34,863 nt of DNA from assembly GCA_934591705.1 (NCBI GenBank), contig CAKTPM010000017.1, positions 1 to 34,863 on the forward strand, written 5' to 3'. Source of the DNA: an uncultured Oscillospiraceae bacterium (GTDB lineage Bacteria; Bacillota; Clostridia; Oscillospirales; Oscillospiraceae). This document shows positions 22,151 to 32,492 of the stretch, piece after piece. A model generated the notes under the pieces. That model saw only the letters and a list, made by a program, of their open reading frames with translations, made no database searches and was not told the origin of the DNA. Position 1 is the first letter of the stretch, and each line of letters begins with the position of its first letter. A program made the position numbers and the translations under genes.

Positions 22151-22192
22151 AAAGCACCCCGGCGCGTTTTGCCTGCGCGCCGGGGCGCTTTT
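22151..22192 (+). terminator. Terminator of the EIIC-like gene
   Basis: AAAGCaCCCCGGCGCG and CGCGCCGGGGcGCTTTT form a long GC-rich stem with one mismatch, ending in TTTT. Confidence 0.88.
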
Positions 22193-22224
22193 GTCCTTAT
22201 GCGGCCGTCTGCCGGAGGGCCCCG

Positions 22225-22758
22225 TCAGCGGTGAGTGACCTCCACCTGCAGGGAATTCTCCATCAGGTCTAAGCACGCCTTGTGCATGGCGGGGTCGAAG
22301 CTGCCGGTGAGCCGGGCGTCCACGGTGAGCTGCGCCGGGGGATAGTGGGCTTGGAGCACGGCGGCATTGCTCAGCACGCAGATGCTGCTCACAAGGCCGC
22401 AGAGCTCGATGCGCCCGGCCTCCCGGGGGAGCTTGGCCAGGGTGGCGGGATCGGCGAGATCCATGCCGAAGGAGCGCTTTTCGATGCCCACGGCCCCCAC
22501 CTCCCGGAGGGCCTGCCCGGTGAGACCGTAGTTCTCCCAGCCCGGGGTGCCCCGGACGCAGTGGACCACCGGCAGGTGCCGGCCCTCCCGGGTCTGCAGA
22601 TAGTCCTCGCCATGGGTGTCCTGGGTGAAAAACACCCGGCCCGGGCCGTATTCCCGCACCCGGGCGGCGATGAGGGCGTCGAGCTTTTCGGCGCCGGGGA
22701 AGCCCAGGGCCCCATCTACAAAATCCTTTTGGTAGTCAATGACAAACAGGTAGTTCAC
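22225..22758 (-). CDS. Isochorismatase/nicotinamidase-family cysteine hydrolase
   Basis: This 177-aa protein of the isochorismatase-like hydrolase fold has all three catalytic residues: Asp8 in LFVIDYQKDFVDG, Lys94 in GIEKRSFGMD, and the nucleophile Cys127 in CGLVSSICVLSNA. A D47-T-H49 pair followed by H61 and H66 fits the zinc site of nicotinamidases. That makes nicotinamide to nicotinate hydrolysis (NAD salvage) the leading possibility. The usual nicotinamidase text around the Cys (TDYCV) is replaced by SSICV, so another amidase is possible. The start is GTG (22758-22756), with GAGGA 8 bp upstream. The open frame further upstream crosses the promoter region. Confidence 0.87.
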   Translation of the reverse strand: MNYLFVIDYQKDFVDGALGFPGAEKLDALIAARVREYGPGRVFFTQDTHGEDYLQTREGRHLPVVHCVRGTPGWENYGLTGQALREVGAVGIEKRSFGMDLADPATLAKLPREAGRIELCGLVSSICVLSNAAVLQAHYPPAQLTVDARLTGSFDPAMHKACLDLMENSLQVEVTHR

Positions 22759-22803
22759 AGCGGTTCCTCTTTCTCCGCCCGGAGGGCGGGCTTTCTTGTC
22801 TAT

Positions 22804-22833
22804 AGGATACCTCAGGAGCCGCCCCGGCGTCAA
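22804..22833 (-). promoter_or_regulatory. Promoter of the cysteine hydrolase gene
   Basis: On the minus strand TTGACG and TATCCT are separated by 18 bp, about 45 bp before the GTG start. Confidence 0.55.
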
Positions 22834-22883
22834 GCCGGCGGGAGGCATTTTCACACCAAAGCCCCCTGATCGGCGGTTTATAG

Positions 22884-22912
22884 TTTACAAATCCGGAAGG
22901 CCGTGGTAAAAT
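22884..22912 (+). promoter_or_regulatory. Promoter of the tmk-mltG-U32 operon
   Basis: TTTACA and TAAAAT are separated by 17 bp. The -10 has an upstream TGG. It lies about 35 bp before the tmk start. Confidence 0.75.
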
Positions 22913-22947
22913 ACAGGCGTATGACCATCGGAAGGGAAGGAGATACT

Positions 22948-23613
22948 ATGCAGGGACGGCTGATCGTATTCGAGGGGACTGACGGCTCCGGCAAGGCCAC
23001 CCAGACGGCGCTTGTGTGCGCCGAGCTGGAAAAAAGGGGCATCCCCTACAAGCGCCTGGAGTTCCCCCGCTATGGGGAGGAATCCTCCGCCCTGGTGCGG
23101 CTCTACCTTCAGGGTGCCTTCGGCAGCCGCCCCGGCGATGTAAATGCCTACGCCGCCTCCGCCTTCTTCTCGGTGGATCGCTACGCCAGCTATAAGCAGG
23201 ACTGGGGCGCTTTTTATGAGCAGGGCGGCCTGGTCATTGCCGACCGCTACACCACCTCCAACGCCGTGCACCAGTGCAGCAAGCTGCCGCCGGAGGAGCG
23301 AAAGCCCTATTTGGACTGGCTCTTCGACTTTGAATACCGGCTCCTGGGGCTGCCCGCCCCCGCAAGGGTGCTCTACCTGGATGTGCCCACGGAGCTCACC
23401 GAGCGGATGATGCGCCGGCGCGAGCAGGCCACCCACACCCGGGCCGATATCCACGAGCGGGACGAGGGGTATCTGCGCCGCTGCCGGGAGAACGCCGAGT
23501 TCGTGGTAAACTACGGCGGCTGGCAGCGTATCAGCTGTGCCCGGGGCGGCGCCCTGCGCACGGTGGAGGACATTCACGGCGAGGTCATGGAAAAGCTCCG
23601 GGACCTGCTGTAA
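22948..23613 (+). CDS. tmk: Thymidylate kinase
   Basis: dTMP kinase makes dTDP for DNA synthesis. The 221-aa protein has the P-loop FEGTDGSGKATQTAL at residues 8-22, the substrate motif LEFPRYGEESSALVRLYL, the DR[YH] motif LVIADRYTTSNAVHQ and the LID region around RRREQATHTRADIHERDEGY. The P-loop order and the DR motif leave little doubt, although the sequence is of the more divergent clostridial type. AAGGAGA precedes ATG 22948. It is the first gene of a three-gene unit: mltG starts 18 bp after its stop. Confidence 0.93.
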   Translation: MQGRLIVFEGTDGSGKATQTALVCAELEKRGIPYKRLEFPRYGEESSALVRLYLQGAFGSRPGDVNAYAASAFFSVDRYASYKQDWGAFYEQGGLVIADRYTTSNAVHQCSKLPPEERKPYLDWLFDFEYRLLGLPAPARVLYLDVPTELTERMMRRREQATHTRADIHERDEGYLRRCRENAEFVVNYGGWQRISCARGGALRTVEDIHGEVMEKLRDLL

Positions 23614-23631
23614 GGAAAGGAATATAAGAAA

Positions 23632-24795
23632 ATGTCGCAGCAAGATCGTCAGTACGAAACTACTTATTATGACGCCCAGGAGGTCCGCCGGGCAGCGGCG
23701 GCCAGAAACGGCGGTAAAAAACGCAAAAGGAGAAACCCCCGCCGCACGGGGGTGTACCTGCTGTGCGTGCTGCTGGTGTCCTGCTTTTTGGCGGGGGTCG
23801 GCTGGCTCCTCTTCAGCGATATGTGCTCGCTGAACAAGGACTATAAGGTGGTCGACCTCACCGTGGAGGAGGGCGACAGCGTCCGGGATGTGGCCAAGAA
23901 GCTCAAGGAGGAGGGCCTCATCCGCTACCGCTGGTTCTTCAACATGACCAGCGGCGTCTTCCACGCCAAAAAGTGGATCGACCCCGGCACCTACGAGCTC
24001 AACTCCGACATGGACTACCGGGCGCTGATCTGGAAGATGCACGACTATGATCGCGAACGCCTGGAGAAGGAGGGCCTGGTGAAGGTCACCATCGTGGAGG
24101 GCATGAGCGTCCGGGAGGTCATCGACCTCCTGGTGGAAAACGGCATCTCCACCAAGGCGGAGCTGGAGGAGGCCTGCGCCAACTTCCCCTATGAGGACTA
24201 TTCCTTCCTCGATGATGAGCTCATCGGCAGCGTCGACCGCATGGAGGGCTACCTCTTCCCGGACACCTACGAGTTCAACCCCCATAAATCCGCCGTGTAC
24301 GACATCGAGACCATGCTGGTGGGCTTTGTCAACCACATGGACGGCGAGACCATGACCGCCATCGGAAACTCCGGCTACTCCATGCAGGAGATCATCACCA
24401 TCGCCTCGTTCATCGAAAAGGAGGCCACCGCCGATCCCGATGAGCGGGCCAAGGTCAGCTCCGTGCTGCACAACCGCCTGGAGCATCCGGATGCCAACAA
24501 GGGCGGCCGCTGCCTGCAGCTTTGCTCCAGCATCAACTATGTCATGAAGAAGGACGGGGTGCCCACCTTCGATACCGAGATCGAAAGCACCTATAACACC
24601 TATAAGCACGAGGGTCTCACCCCCACGCCTATCTGCAGCCCCAGCGCCGGCGCCATCTATGCCGCCCTGCACCCGGCGGATACGGATTACTACTTCTTCG
24701 CCCTGGGCAAGGATGATAAGACCCACTTCTTCACCGACTTCAACTCCCACCTGAGCTTCACCAACTCCTCGGAGTATCAGCCCATCTATTCCTGA
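23632..24795 (+). CDS. mltG: Endolytic peptidoglycan transglycosylase MltG
   Basis: MltG cuts nascent glycan strands at the outer face of the membrane and sets their length. The 387-aa protein has a basic cytoplasmic tail (KKRKRRNPRRTG), one membrane helix at about residues 40-62 (VYLLCVLLVSCFLAGVGWLL), a LysM-like domain (VVDLTVEEGDSVRDVAKKLK) and the YceG catalytic domain. The catalytic Glu is E262 in ITIASFIEKEATADPDERA. YLFPDTYEF and TPTPICSPSAGAIYAALHP are further family signatures. The start has AAGGAAAGGA upstream. The stop TGA shares one base with the ATG of the U32 gene, so both are coupled. Confidence 0.95.
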   Translation: MSQQDRQYETTYYDAQEVRRAAAARNGGKKRKRRNPRRTGVYLLCVLLVSCFLAGVGWLLFSDMCSLNKDYKVVDLTVEEGDSVRDVAKKLKEEGLIRYRWFFNMTSGVFHAKKWIDPGTYELNSDMDYRALIWKMHDYDRERLEKEGLVKVTIVEGMSVREVIDLLVENGISTKAELEEACANFPYEDYSFLDDELIGSVDRMEGYLFPDTYEFNPHKSAVYDIETMLVGFVNHMDGETMTAIGNSGYSMQEIITIASFIEKEATADPDERAKVSSVLHNRLEHPDANKGGRCLQLCSSINYVMKKDGVPTFDTEIESTYNTYKHEGLTPTPICSPSAGAIYAALHPADTDYYFFALGKDDKTHFFTDFNSHLSFTNSSEYQPIYS

Positions 24796-26021
24796 TGAAC
24801 GCAAGAAAAAAGCCCGAGCTCCTGGCCCCGGCCGGGGATATGGAAAAACTGAAAATGGCCGTGCTCTACGGCGCCGATGCGGTGTACCTGGCGGGCACCT
24901 CCTTCGGCATGCGCTCCTTTGCCGGGAACTTCACCCCGGAGGAGCTGCCCCGGGCGGTGGCCTTCGCCCACGACCACGGCGTGAAGGTCCACTGCACCGT
25001 GAACACCATGCCCCGGAATGGGGAGGTGGACGGCCTGCCCGCCCACCTGGAGCGGCTGGACGCCGCCGGGGTGGACGCGCTGATCCTGGCGGATCTGGGG
25101 GCCTTTGCCCTGGCCGGGCGCTATGCCCCGCACTGCCAGAGGCACATCTCTACCCAGCAGTCCGTTGCCAACTATGCCGCGGCCCAGGCCTGGTATGACC
25201 TGGGTGCCAGCCGGGTGGTGCTGGCCCGGGAGCTGTCCCTGGACGAGATCCGGGAGATACGGGCCCGGGTCTCCCCGGAGCTGGAGATCGAGACCTTCTG
25301 CCACGGGGCTATGTGCGTGAGCTATTCCGGCCGCTGCCTTTTGAGCAACTACATGACCGGCCGGGACTCCAACCGTGGGGCCTGTGCCCAGCCCTGCCGC
25401 TATCAATACGCCCTCATGGAGGAGAAGCGTCCCGGGGAATACTTCCCGGTATTCGAGGATGAAAAGGGCACCTATATCATGAACTCCCGGGATATGTGCA
25501 TGATCGACCACTTAGACGACCTCATGGACGCCGGGGTGGACTGCCTGAAGATCGAGGGCCGGGCCAAGTCCGCCTACTATGCCGCCATCGTCACCGGCGC
25601 GTACCGCCATGTGCTGGACGATGTCGCCGCAGGGCGCGAGGCCGACCCCGTGTGGCGCAACGAGGTGGAGCATGTGAGCCACCGGCACTATGCCACCGGC
25701 TTTTTCTACGGCCAGCCCGGGCAGTATTACGAAAGCTCCCGGTACATCCGCGATTGGCAGATCTGCGCCGTGGTGGAGACCTGCGGCCCGGAGGGCAGCG
25801 CCGTCCTCTCCCTGCGGAACAAGTTTGCCGCCGGGGACACCCTGGAGCTGGTGGGGCCGGACTGCAAGCCATTTGCCTTTACAGCACCTGTCATGGAGAC
25901 CCTGGAGGGAGAGCGGCTGACGGAGCCGAAAACGCCCCAGATGCGCTTTTCCATGAAGCTGCCCCGCGCGGTGCCGCCCATGAGCTTTATCCGCCACGCG
26001 GTGGATTTGAGCGCACAGTAG
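24795..26021 (+). CDS. U32-family peptidase / tRNA hydroxylation-type protein
   Basis: This 408-aa protein of the U32 family begins KKPELLAPAGDMEKLKMAV, the standard N-terminus. The cysteine-rich signature CHGAMCVSYSGRCLLSNYM...NRGACAQPCRYQY, whose four Cys probably hold an iron-sulfur cluster, is complete. LKIEGRAKSAYYAAIVTGAY and a C-terminal beta domain follow. Characterised members (TrhP, RlhA, UbiU/V) are prephenate-dependent hydroxylases of tRNA or rRNA or of quinones rather than proteases. Clostridial copies next to mltG are most like TrhP, which makes 5-hydroxyuridine at tRNA position 34. The ATG overlaps the mltG stop by one base. The family is certain; the substrate is inferred. Confidence 0.92.
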   Translation: MNARKKPELLAPAGDMEKLKMAVLYGADAVYLAGTSFGMRSFAGNFTPEELPRAVAFAHDHGVKVHCTVNTMPRNGEVDGLPAHLERLDAAGVDALILADLGAFALAGRYAPHCQRHISTQQSVANYAAAQAWYDLGASRVVLARELSLDEIREIRARVSPELEIETFCHGAMCVSYSGRCLLSNYMTGRDSNRGACAQPCRYQYALMEEKRPGEYFPVFEDEKGTYIMNSRDMCMIDHLDDLMDAGVDCLKIEGRAKSAYYAAIVTGAYRHVLDDVAAGREADPVWRNEVEHVSHRHYATGFFYGQPGQYYESSRYIRDWQICAVVETCGPEGSAVLSLRNKFAAGDTLELVGPDCKPFAFTAPVMETLEGERLTEPKTPQMRFSMKLPRAVPPMSFIRHAVDLSAQ

Positions 26022-26033
26022 ATCAAAAAAAGA

Positions 26034-26065
26034 AGCGGACTTCGAGAAAATGCTCGAAGTCCGCT
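26034..26065. terminator. Bidirectional terminator between the U32 gene and yoaK
   Basis: AGCGGACTTCGAG and CTCGAAGTCCGCT form a perfect 13-bp stem with loop AAAATG. A/T tracts flank both sides (AAAAAAAGA / TGTTCTTTT). It serves both convergent genes. Confidence 0.9.
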
Positions 26066-26080
26066 CTGTTCTTTTCCTTT

Positions 26081-26803
26081 TCAGGCCCGGCTCTCAGGGT
26101 GGGCGGCGCTGTCCGCCGCTGGCTCCTCCGGCTCCTGGCTGAGCGCCTCGTGGCGGCGCTCACACACCGCCAGGAAAAGCGCCCAGCCGATGCAGGGAAT
26201 GACCCCCAGGGCGCCCCGGATGTTCCAGAGGGTCACGGCGCCGAAGGCCCAGGCCGCCCCCAAGTGGAAGCACAGAAGCGTAAGGAGGTAAAAGCGCATC
26301 TTGTGCAGGTGCGCCCGGTCCCGGTCGCATAGGTAGTTGGCCAGGGCCAGGGAGGCCTGCTTGGTGTTGTTGGTGGAGAAGATGGTGGCGCTGTAAAAGC
26401 CCCGGGCGCCGCCGAAGCTGCTCCACTGCATGCTCATGGCGAAGAAGATGGGATAGAGGGCCACCACCGCGTTGAGCTCCGGCGGCAAAAAGGCGATGAT
26501 CACCGCCGCCGCGGCGGTGACGGCGGGGGAGAGGTAGTGCATGTCCCAGCCGAAGAGGTGGGGCAGCACCGCCGTGAGCATGGTGCCCAGCACATAGAGG
26601 GCCAGGGCTCCGAGGTGCAGCGCCACGGCGACGGGGTCGCCCCGCAGGGCATCCAGCAGAAGTTCCAGCAGGTTCACCGTCTGGGCATTGCCCATGATGC
26701 CGCCGTGGACCAGCACCGCGTAGCAGCCGAAAAAGCCGCCCACCACGCAGAAGGCCAGGTGGCGGTATAGGTCGATATGGTCATTTCGGGACAGCTTTTC
26801 CAT
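26081..26803 (-). CDS. YoaK/DUF1275-family membrane protein
   Basis: A 240-aa membrane protein with about six hydrophobic segments. The start HLAFCVVGGFFGCYAVLVHGG followed by MGNAQTVNLLELLLDAL is diagnostic for the DUF1275 (YoaK/YoaK-like) family, whose normal text is GFVDAY...G.F..NQTGN. MSMQWSSFGGARGFYSATIF is the second conserved block. The C-terminal 25 residues are an acidic Glu/Pro/Ala-rich tail. The function is unknown in this family. GAGGGG lies 8 bp before ATG 26803; the frame continues open upstream into the alaS leader and is not coding there. It has its own promoter and is divergent from alaS. Confidence 0.88.
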   Translation of the reverse strand: MEKLSRNDHIDLYRHLAFCVVGGFFGCYAVLVHGGIMGNAQTVNLLELLLDALRGDPVAVALHLGALALYVLGTMLTAVLPHLFGWDMHYLSPAVTAAAAVIIAFLPPELNAVVALYPIFFAMSMQWSSFGGARGFYSATIFSTNNTKQASLALANYLCDRDRAHLHKMRFYLLTLLCFHLGAAWAFGAVTLWNIRGALGVIPCIGWALFLAVCERRHEALSQEPEEPAADSAAHPESRA

Positions 26804-26852
26804 GCCAAGACCCCTCTTTTCTCTGAAAAACAGCAATGTCGTAACGGTTATC

Positions 26853-26880
26853 AGTATAACACGGCGCCGGGGAAAGGCAA
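26853..26880 (-). promoter_or_regulatory. Promoter of the yoaK-like gene
   Basis: On the minus strand TTGCCT and TATACT are separated by 16 bp. Confidence 0.6.
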
Positions 26881-26905
26881 GAAGAAAGATATCAGAAATT
26901 TTGTG

Positions 26906-26933
26906 TTGACATTGCCGCGGTTTGTGATAAAAT
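26906..26933 (+). promoter_or_regulatory. Promoter of alaS
   Basis: A perfect TTGACA and TAAAAT are 16 bp apart, directly upstream of the T-box leader. Confidence 0.8.
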
Positions 26934-26939
26934 AGCCAC

Positions 26940-27169
26940 ATTATAGGAAAAGGCAGTGACGAGAAGAGCGTTACGCCGCGCCGCCAAGCGAGCGGGGGGA
27001 GGTGAGAGCCCCGCGGGAGAGCGCGTACCGCAGCCGCCTCCGAGCCGGTCACGAGGAGTGATCCGTCCCATCCCCGTTACAGGATGTCCGAGATGCCCCG
27101 CAAGGGGATAATTAGGGTGGTACCGTGAAGCTGACCTTCGCCCCTATGAGTAGGGGGAGGGTCTTTTTT
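26940..27169 (+). promoter_or_regulatory. T-box riboswitch leader of alaS (tRNA-Ala sensing)
   Basis: The T-box sequence AGGGTGGTACCGTGA (27114-27128) lies just before a terminator: GACCTTCGCCCCTA / TAGGGGGAGGGTC (27133-27163), then TTTTTT. Stem I is closed by GTGAC (26957-26961) and GTCAC (27048-27052). The AGAAG specifier-loop side lies 3' of GTGAC, and on the other side GAGCCG presents GCC (27044-27046), an alanine codon, one base before the closing GTCAC. TGGT in the T-box can pair with the ACCA end of tRNA-Ala. Together these give a confident Ala T-box. The T-box core reads ACCGTG rather than the usual ACCGCG. Confidence 0.95.
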
Positions 27170-27216
27170 ATTTTTCTATGGTCATCAAAAAATTTATCAT
27201 AAAGGAGAGTAACACT

Positions 27217-29862
<2,646 letters not shown>

Positions 29863-29863
29863 T

Positions 29864-30037
29864 ATGATACCCAACGACCCTGCCATTCTCCTGAGCTTTG
29901 TCAATGCCAAGCTCCGGGATGAATATGAGAGCTTTGATGAGCTTTGCGCCGCATTGGACGCACCCCGGGAGGACATTCTCTCCCGGCTGCGGGCCATCGG
30001 CTATGAATACGCGGAGGACCGCAACCAATTTCTGTGA
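29864..30037 (+). CDS. DUF4250 small protein
   Basis: This is a 57-aa soluble protein: MIPNDPAILLSFVNAKLRDE, then FDELCAALDAPREDILSRLR and a YEYAEDRNQF end. The pattern PNDP..LLS.VN.KLRD....ELC..L......L...L...GY.Y....NQF is that of clostridial DUF4250, a family of about 60 residues with no known function and a predicted helix-turn-helix-like fold. The ATG lies one base after the alaS stop, so it is coupled to alaS and follows its T-box control. It is too small for many gene finders, but the family pattern and the tight spacing support it. Confidence 0.88.
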   Translation: MIPNDPAILLSFVNAKLRDEYESFDELCAALDAPREDILSRLRAIGYEYAEDRNQFL

Positions 30038-30052
30038 AAGGAGCATCCGAGC

Positions 30053-30394
30053 ATGAAAAACGACTGCCTGTTCTGCGCCATCGCCGCCGGGGAGATCCCC
30101 TCCAACAAGGTCTATGAGGACGAGCTGTGCTTCGCCTTCTATGACATCGCCCCTCAGGCACCCTCCCACTTTCTGGTGATCCCCAAGGCCCACATCGGCT
30201 CCGCCGCCGAGGTAAGCGCCGCCAACAGCGCGGTGGTGGCCCACATTTTTGAGGTCATTGCCCAGATCACCCGGGAAAAGGGCATCGAGAGCTATCGCAT
30301 CGTCTCCAACATCGGTGAGCAAGCCGGTCAGAGCGTGCACCACCTGCACTTCCATGTGCTCTCCGGCCGGGATATGACCTGGCCCCCGGGCTGA
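30053..30394 (+). CDS. hinT: HIT-family nucleotide-binding hydrolase (HinT-like)
   Basis: A 113-aa histidine-triad protein that hydrolyses nucleoside phosphoramidates and aminoacyl-adenylates. The start DCLFCAIAAGEIPSNKVYED carries the CxxC pair often used for zinc. The triad is VHHLHFHVLSG with the catalytic His99 and flanking His97 and His101. LVIPKAHIGS is the conserved second motif. AAAGGAG precedes the ATG, 15 bp after the DUF4250 stop. Since HinT can act on aminoacyl-AMP made by synthetases, its place behind alaS makes biochemical sense, though that is only inference. Confidence 0.94.
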   Translation: MKNDCLFCAIAAGEIPSNKVYEDELCFAFYDIAPQAPSHFLVIPKAHIGSAAEVSAANSAVVAHIFEVIAQITREKGIESYRIVSNIGEQAGQSVHHLHFHVLSGRDMTWPPG

Positions 30395-30399
30395 TTGGA

Positions 30400-30430
30400 A
30401 GTAAAAAGTAAGAGTGAAGAGTGAATAAGT
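30400..30430 (+). repeat. Low-complexity AAGTAAAAAGTAAGAGTGAAGAGTG-type tract
   Basis: A purine-rich tract with partial repeats of GAGTGAA(G/T) directly precedes the hairpin at 30431. I believe similar tract-plus-hairpin units recur between genes in this bacterial group, but only one copy is in the window. Confidence 0.3.
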
Positions 30431-30465
30431 AGGGGCGGACGACTCTGTCCGCCCCTCATTTTTTT
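30431..30465 (+). terminator. Terminator of alaS-DUF4250-hinT
   Basis: AGGGGCGGAC and GTCCGCCCCT form a perfect stem with loop GACTCT, followed by CATTTTTTT. Confidence 0.85.
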
Positions 30466-30510
30466 CTTCTGTCCGCCTCAAATTTTCCCGCCGCATCTAT
30501 CACGATTTCG

Positions 30511-30539
30511 TGGACAAGGGGGGCGAAAAATGCTATACT
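30511..30539 (+). promoter_or_regulatory. Promoter of the DUF2974 gene
   Basis: TGGACA (30511-30516) and TATACT (30534-30539) are separated by 17 bp. Confidence 0.7.
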
Positions 30540-30589
30540 GGCAGCAGAGAAGGAAACCCTCAAACGACCGGTGAGAAAGGAGAAACCCC

Positions 30590-31798
30590 ATGGAAAAAAC
30601 GGAAAAGCTCGAAAAGGACTATAAGACCGATGTATATGACTATCTCCGTTGGCGGGGTGACCTCACCTTTGACCAGGATCCCTTCAACGAGGTAGACAGC
30701 TTGGTGCTGTGCATCATCTCTTACATCAATTTCCAGCGCTTTACCGCCCTGCAGACCCGGGAGCCCAAGGAGGCGGTAGCCCTGGAGGCGGTGGCCCGGC
30801 AGCTCACCGAGGCCGATGAGCAGTTGGGCCTCTCTGCCCTCTCCTACCTTCCGGTGATGCGCCTGGCCGCCCAGACCCGGCGCTTTGGCCGCACACGGAT
30901 GTTCGCCTATGAGCACCGGGCCGACGGGGAAAAGGAGATGCAGTTCGACGCCGTGAGCTTCCTTTTGGCGGACAACAGCGTCTTCGTGGCCTTCATGGGC
31001 ACCGACCGCTCCATCGCCGGGTGGAAGGAGGACTTCAACATGAGCTTCCTCTCCGCCACCCCCAGCCAGCTGCGGGCCACGGAGTATGCCGTGGAGATCG
31101 CCCGGCGCTGCCCTGGTCGGAGCTTACGCATTGGCGGGCACAGTAAAGGCGGAAACCTTGCGGCCTGGGCGGCCATCCACCTGCCGGAGCGGCTGCAGAA
31201 GAGCCGCCTGGACATGGCCTATAACAACGATGGCCCCGGCTTTAACCGGGACATGGTGGACACCCCGGAGTACCGGCGGGTGGCCCACAAGCTCAAGACC
31301 TTCATCCCCGAGGAGTCCATTGTGGGGGTGCTGCTGGAGCACAGCGAGGACTACTATGTCATTGCCAGCAACAACCGGGGCATCCTGCAGCATGAGTCCC
31401 TCTCCTGGCAGACCATGGCCAACCACTTCGTCTATCTGGATGCGCGCAGCGGTATGGGCAAAATGAGCGACGAGCTGGTGCGCCAGTGGGTCAACAGCAT
31501 GACCCCGGAGGAGCGGGAGAAATTCTGCGACGCCTTCTTCGATGTGCTGAGCATGGAGGGCAAGGTCAGCTCTCTGGATCAGCTGGAAAAGGAGGGCCTG
31601 GCCGGCAAGGCGGCGCTCCTGAAGCAGTTCATCGGCGCCGATGAGGAGAAGCGCCGCATCCTCACGGACATGTTCCGCCGCCTGGCGGCGGATGCCGGTG
31701 AGGAGGTCAAAAAATCTGTAGGCGGGGGCCGCAAATGGGCGGCGGAGACCATGCAAAGCTGGAAGGGCAAGGTCTATAAGATCACAAAAAAGAGGTGA
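30590..31798 (+). CDS. DUF2974/Mbeg1-like alpha/beta hydrolase
   Basis: This 402-aa soluble protein matches the DUF2974 (Mbeg1-like) family. The N-terminal text VYDYLRWRGDLTFDQDPFNEVDSLVL, FVAFMGTDRSIAGWKEDFNMSF and the nucleophile elbow GGHSKGGNLAAWAA (GxSxG with Ser near residue 184) are all present. YNNDGPGFN supplies the likely Asp, and NHFVYLDA a candidate His, completing a lipase/esterase-like triad. No signal peptide is seen. The C-terminal 120 residues are a helical, charged domain of unknown role. AAAGGAG precedes the ATG. Its stop codon lies inside the terminator hairpin shared with the convergent pseudouridine synthase. The substrate is unknown. Confidence 0.9.
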   Translation: MEKTEKLEKDYKTDVYDYLRWRGDLTFDQDPFNEVDSLVLCIISYINFQRFTALQTREPKEAVALEAVARQLTEADEQLGLSALSYLPVMRLAAQTRRFGRTRMFAYEHRADGEKEMQFDAVSFLLADNSVFVAFMGTDRSIAGWKEDFNMSFLSATPSQLRATEYAVEIARRCPGRSLRIGGHSKGGNLAAWAAIHLPERLQKSRLDMAYNNDGPGFNRDMVDTPEYRRVAHKLKTFIPEESIVGVLLEHSEDYYVIASNNRGILQHESLSWQTMANHFVYLDARSGMGKMSDELVRQWVNSMTPEEREKFCDAFFDVLSMEGKVSSLDQLEKEGLAGKAALLKQFIGADEEKRRILTDMFRRLAADAGEEVKKSVGGGRKWAAETMQSWKGKVYKITKKR

Positions 31799-31821
31799 GC
31801 CATCGGCTCACCTCTTTTTTT
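31786..31821. terminator. Bidirectional terminator containing both stop codons
   Basis: AAAAAGAGGTGAGC and GCTCACCTCTTTTT form a perfect stem with loop CATCG or CCATCG. The TGA of the DUF2974 gene (31796-31798) and the TGA of the convergent synthase gene (31810-31808) are each part of the stem. Confidence 0.9.
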
Positions 31822-32461
31822 GCTGCGGCCGCAGAAGGTGGGAAAACAGGTTCCAGGGGGCGATCTCCGGGGGAATGGCTGTAAAGCGCATTGCCTTGCC
31901 ATCCTCCGGGTGGCGAAAGGCCAGGGTGCAGGAGAACAGGGCGATGGGGGCGTTGCCGTCGGTGCCGTATTTGCCATCTCCCCACAGGGGCCAGCCCCGG
32001 CTCTGGAACTGCACCCGGATCTGGTGCGTGCGCCCGGTGTGGAGCCGAATGCGCACCAAAGAGAGCCCCTCCCGGCGATCCAGCACCTCATAGGAGAGCC
32101 GGGCCGGGCGCACATTTTTCCCCGGGGCGTCGGCCACGAAGGTCTTGCGGAGACTGCGGTCCCGGCGCAGAAGGTCCTCCAAATCGCCCCTTTCCGGGGG
32201 CTCGCCGTGGACGATGGCCAGATATTCCTTGTCCAGCTCCCCGTGCCGTATCTGCTCGGAGAGGATGCCGGCGGCGGCGCTGCTGCGGGCATAGACCATC
32301 AGCCCCGAGACCTGGGCGTCCAGCCGGTGCACGCTGCGGATGCACTCGGTGCCCAGCTCTCTGCGCAGCAGCTCCGGCATCCCGCCGGGCTCGTCCGGGG
32401 CCAGCACCCCCACGGGCTTGATGACCACCACGATGCGGCTGTCCTGATAGATGATGTCCAC
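31808..32461 (-). CDS. RluA-family RNA pseudouridine synthase
   Basis: A 217-aa pseudouridine synthase of the RluA/RluD family, single catalytic domain without the S4 domain. The catalytic Asp is D48 in SVHRLDAQVSGLMVYARS (family text HRLDxxTSG). KEYLAIVHGEP, LSLVRIRLHTGRTHQIRVQF and WGDGKYG are the later signatures. The start is GTG (32461-32459) with AAGGAGG 7 bp upstream; the open frame beyond that crosses its promoter. The absence of S4 and the short length suggest a YqcB/RluC-like small form whose target uridine (rRNA or tRNA) cannot be named. Confidence 0.92.
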   Translation of the reverse strand: MDIIYQDSRIVVVIKPVGVLAPDEPGGMPELLRRELGTECIRSVHRLDAQVSGLMVYARSSAAAGILSEQIRHGELDKEYLAIVHGEPPERGDLEDLLRRDRSLRKTFVADAPGKNVRPARLSYEVLDRREGLSLVRIRLHTGRTHQIRVQFQSRGWPLWGDGKYGTDGNAPIALFSCTLAFRHPEDGKAMRFTAIPPEIAPWNLFSHLLRPQQKKR

Positions 32462-32492
32462 GCCATCGCCTCCTTTTCGTTTTTGTGGGCCC

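Noticed and set aside
22885..24804. Long antisense open frame across tmk and mltG
   Set aside because: It is a shadow of two secure genes, with reverse-complement codon composition and no motif.
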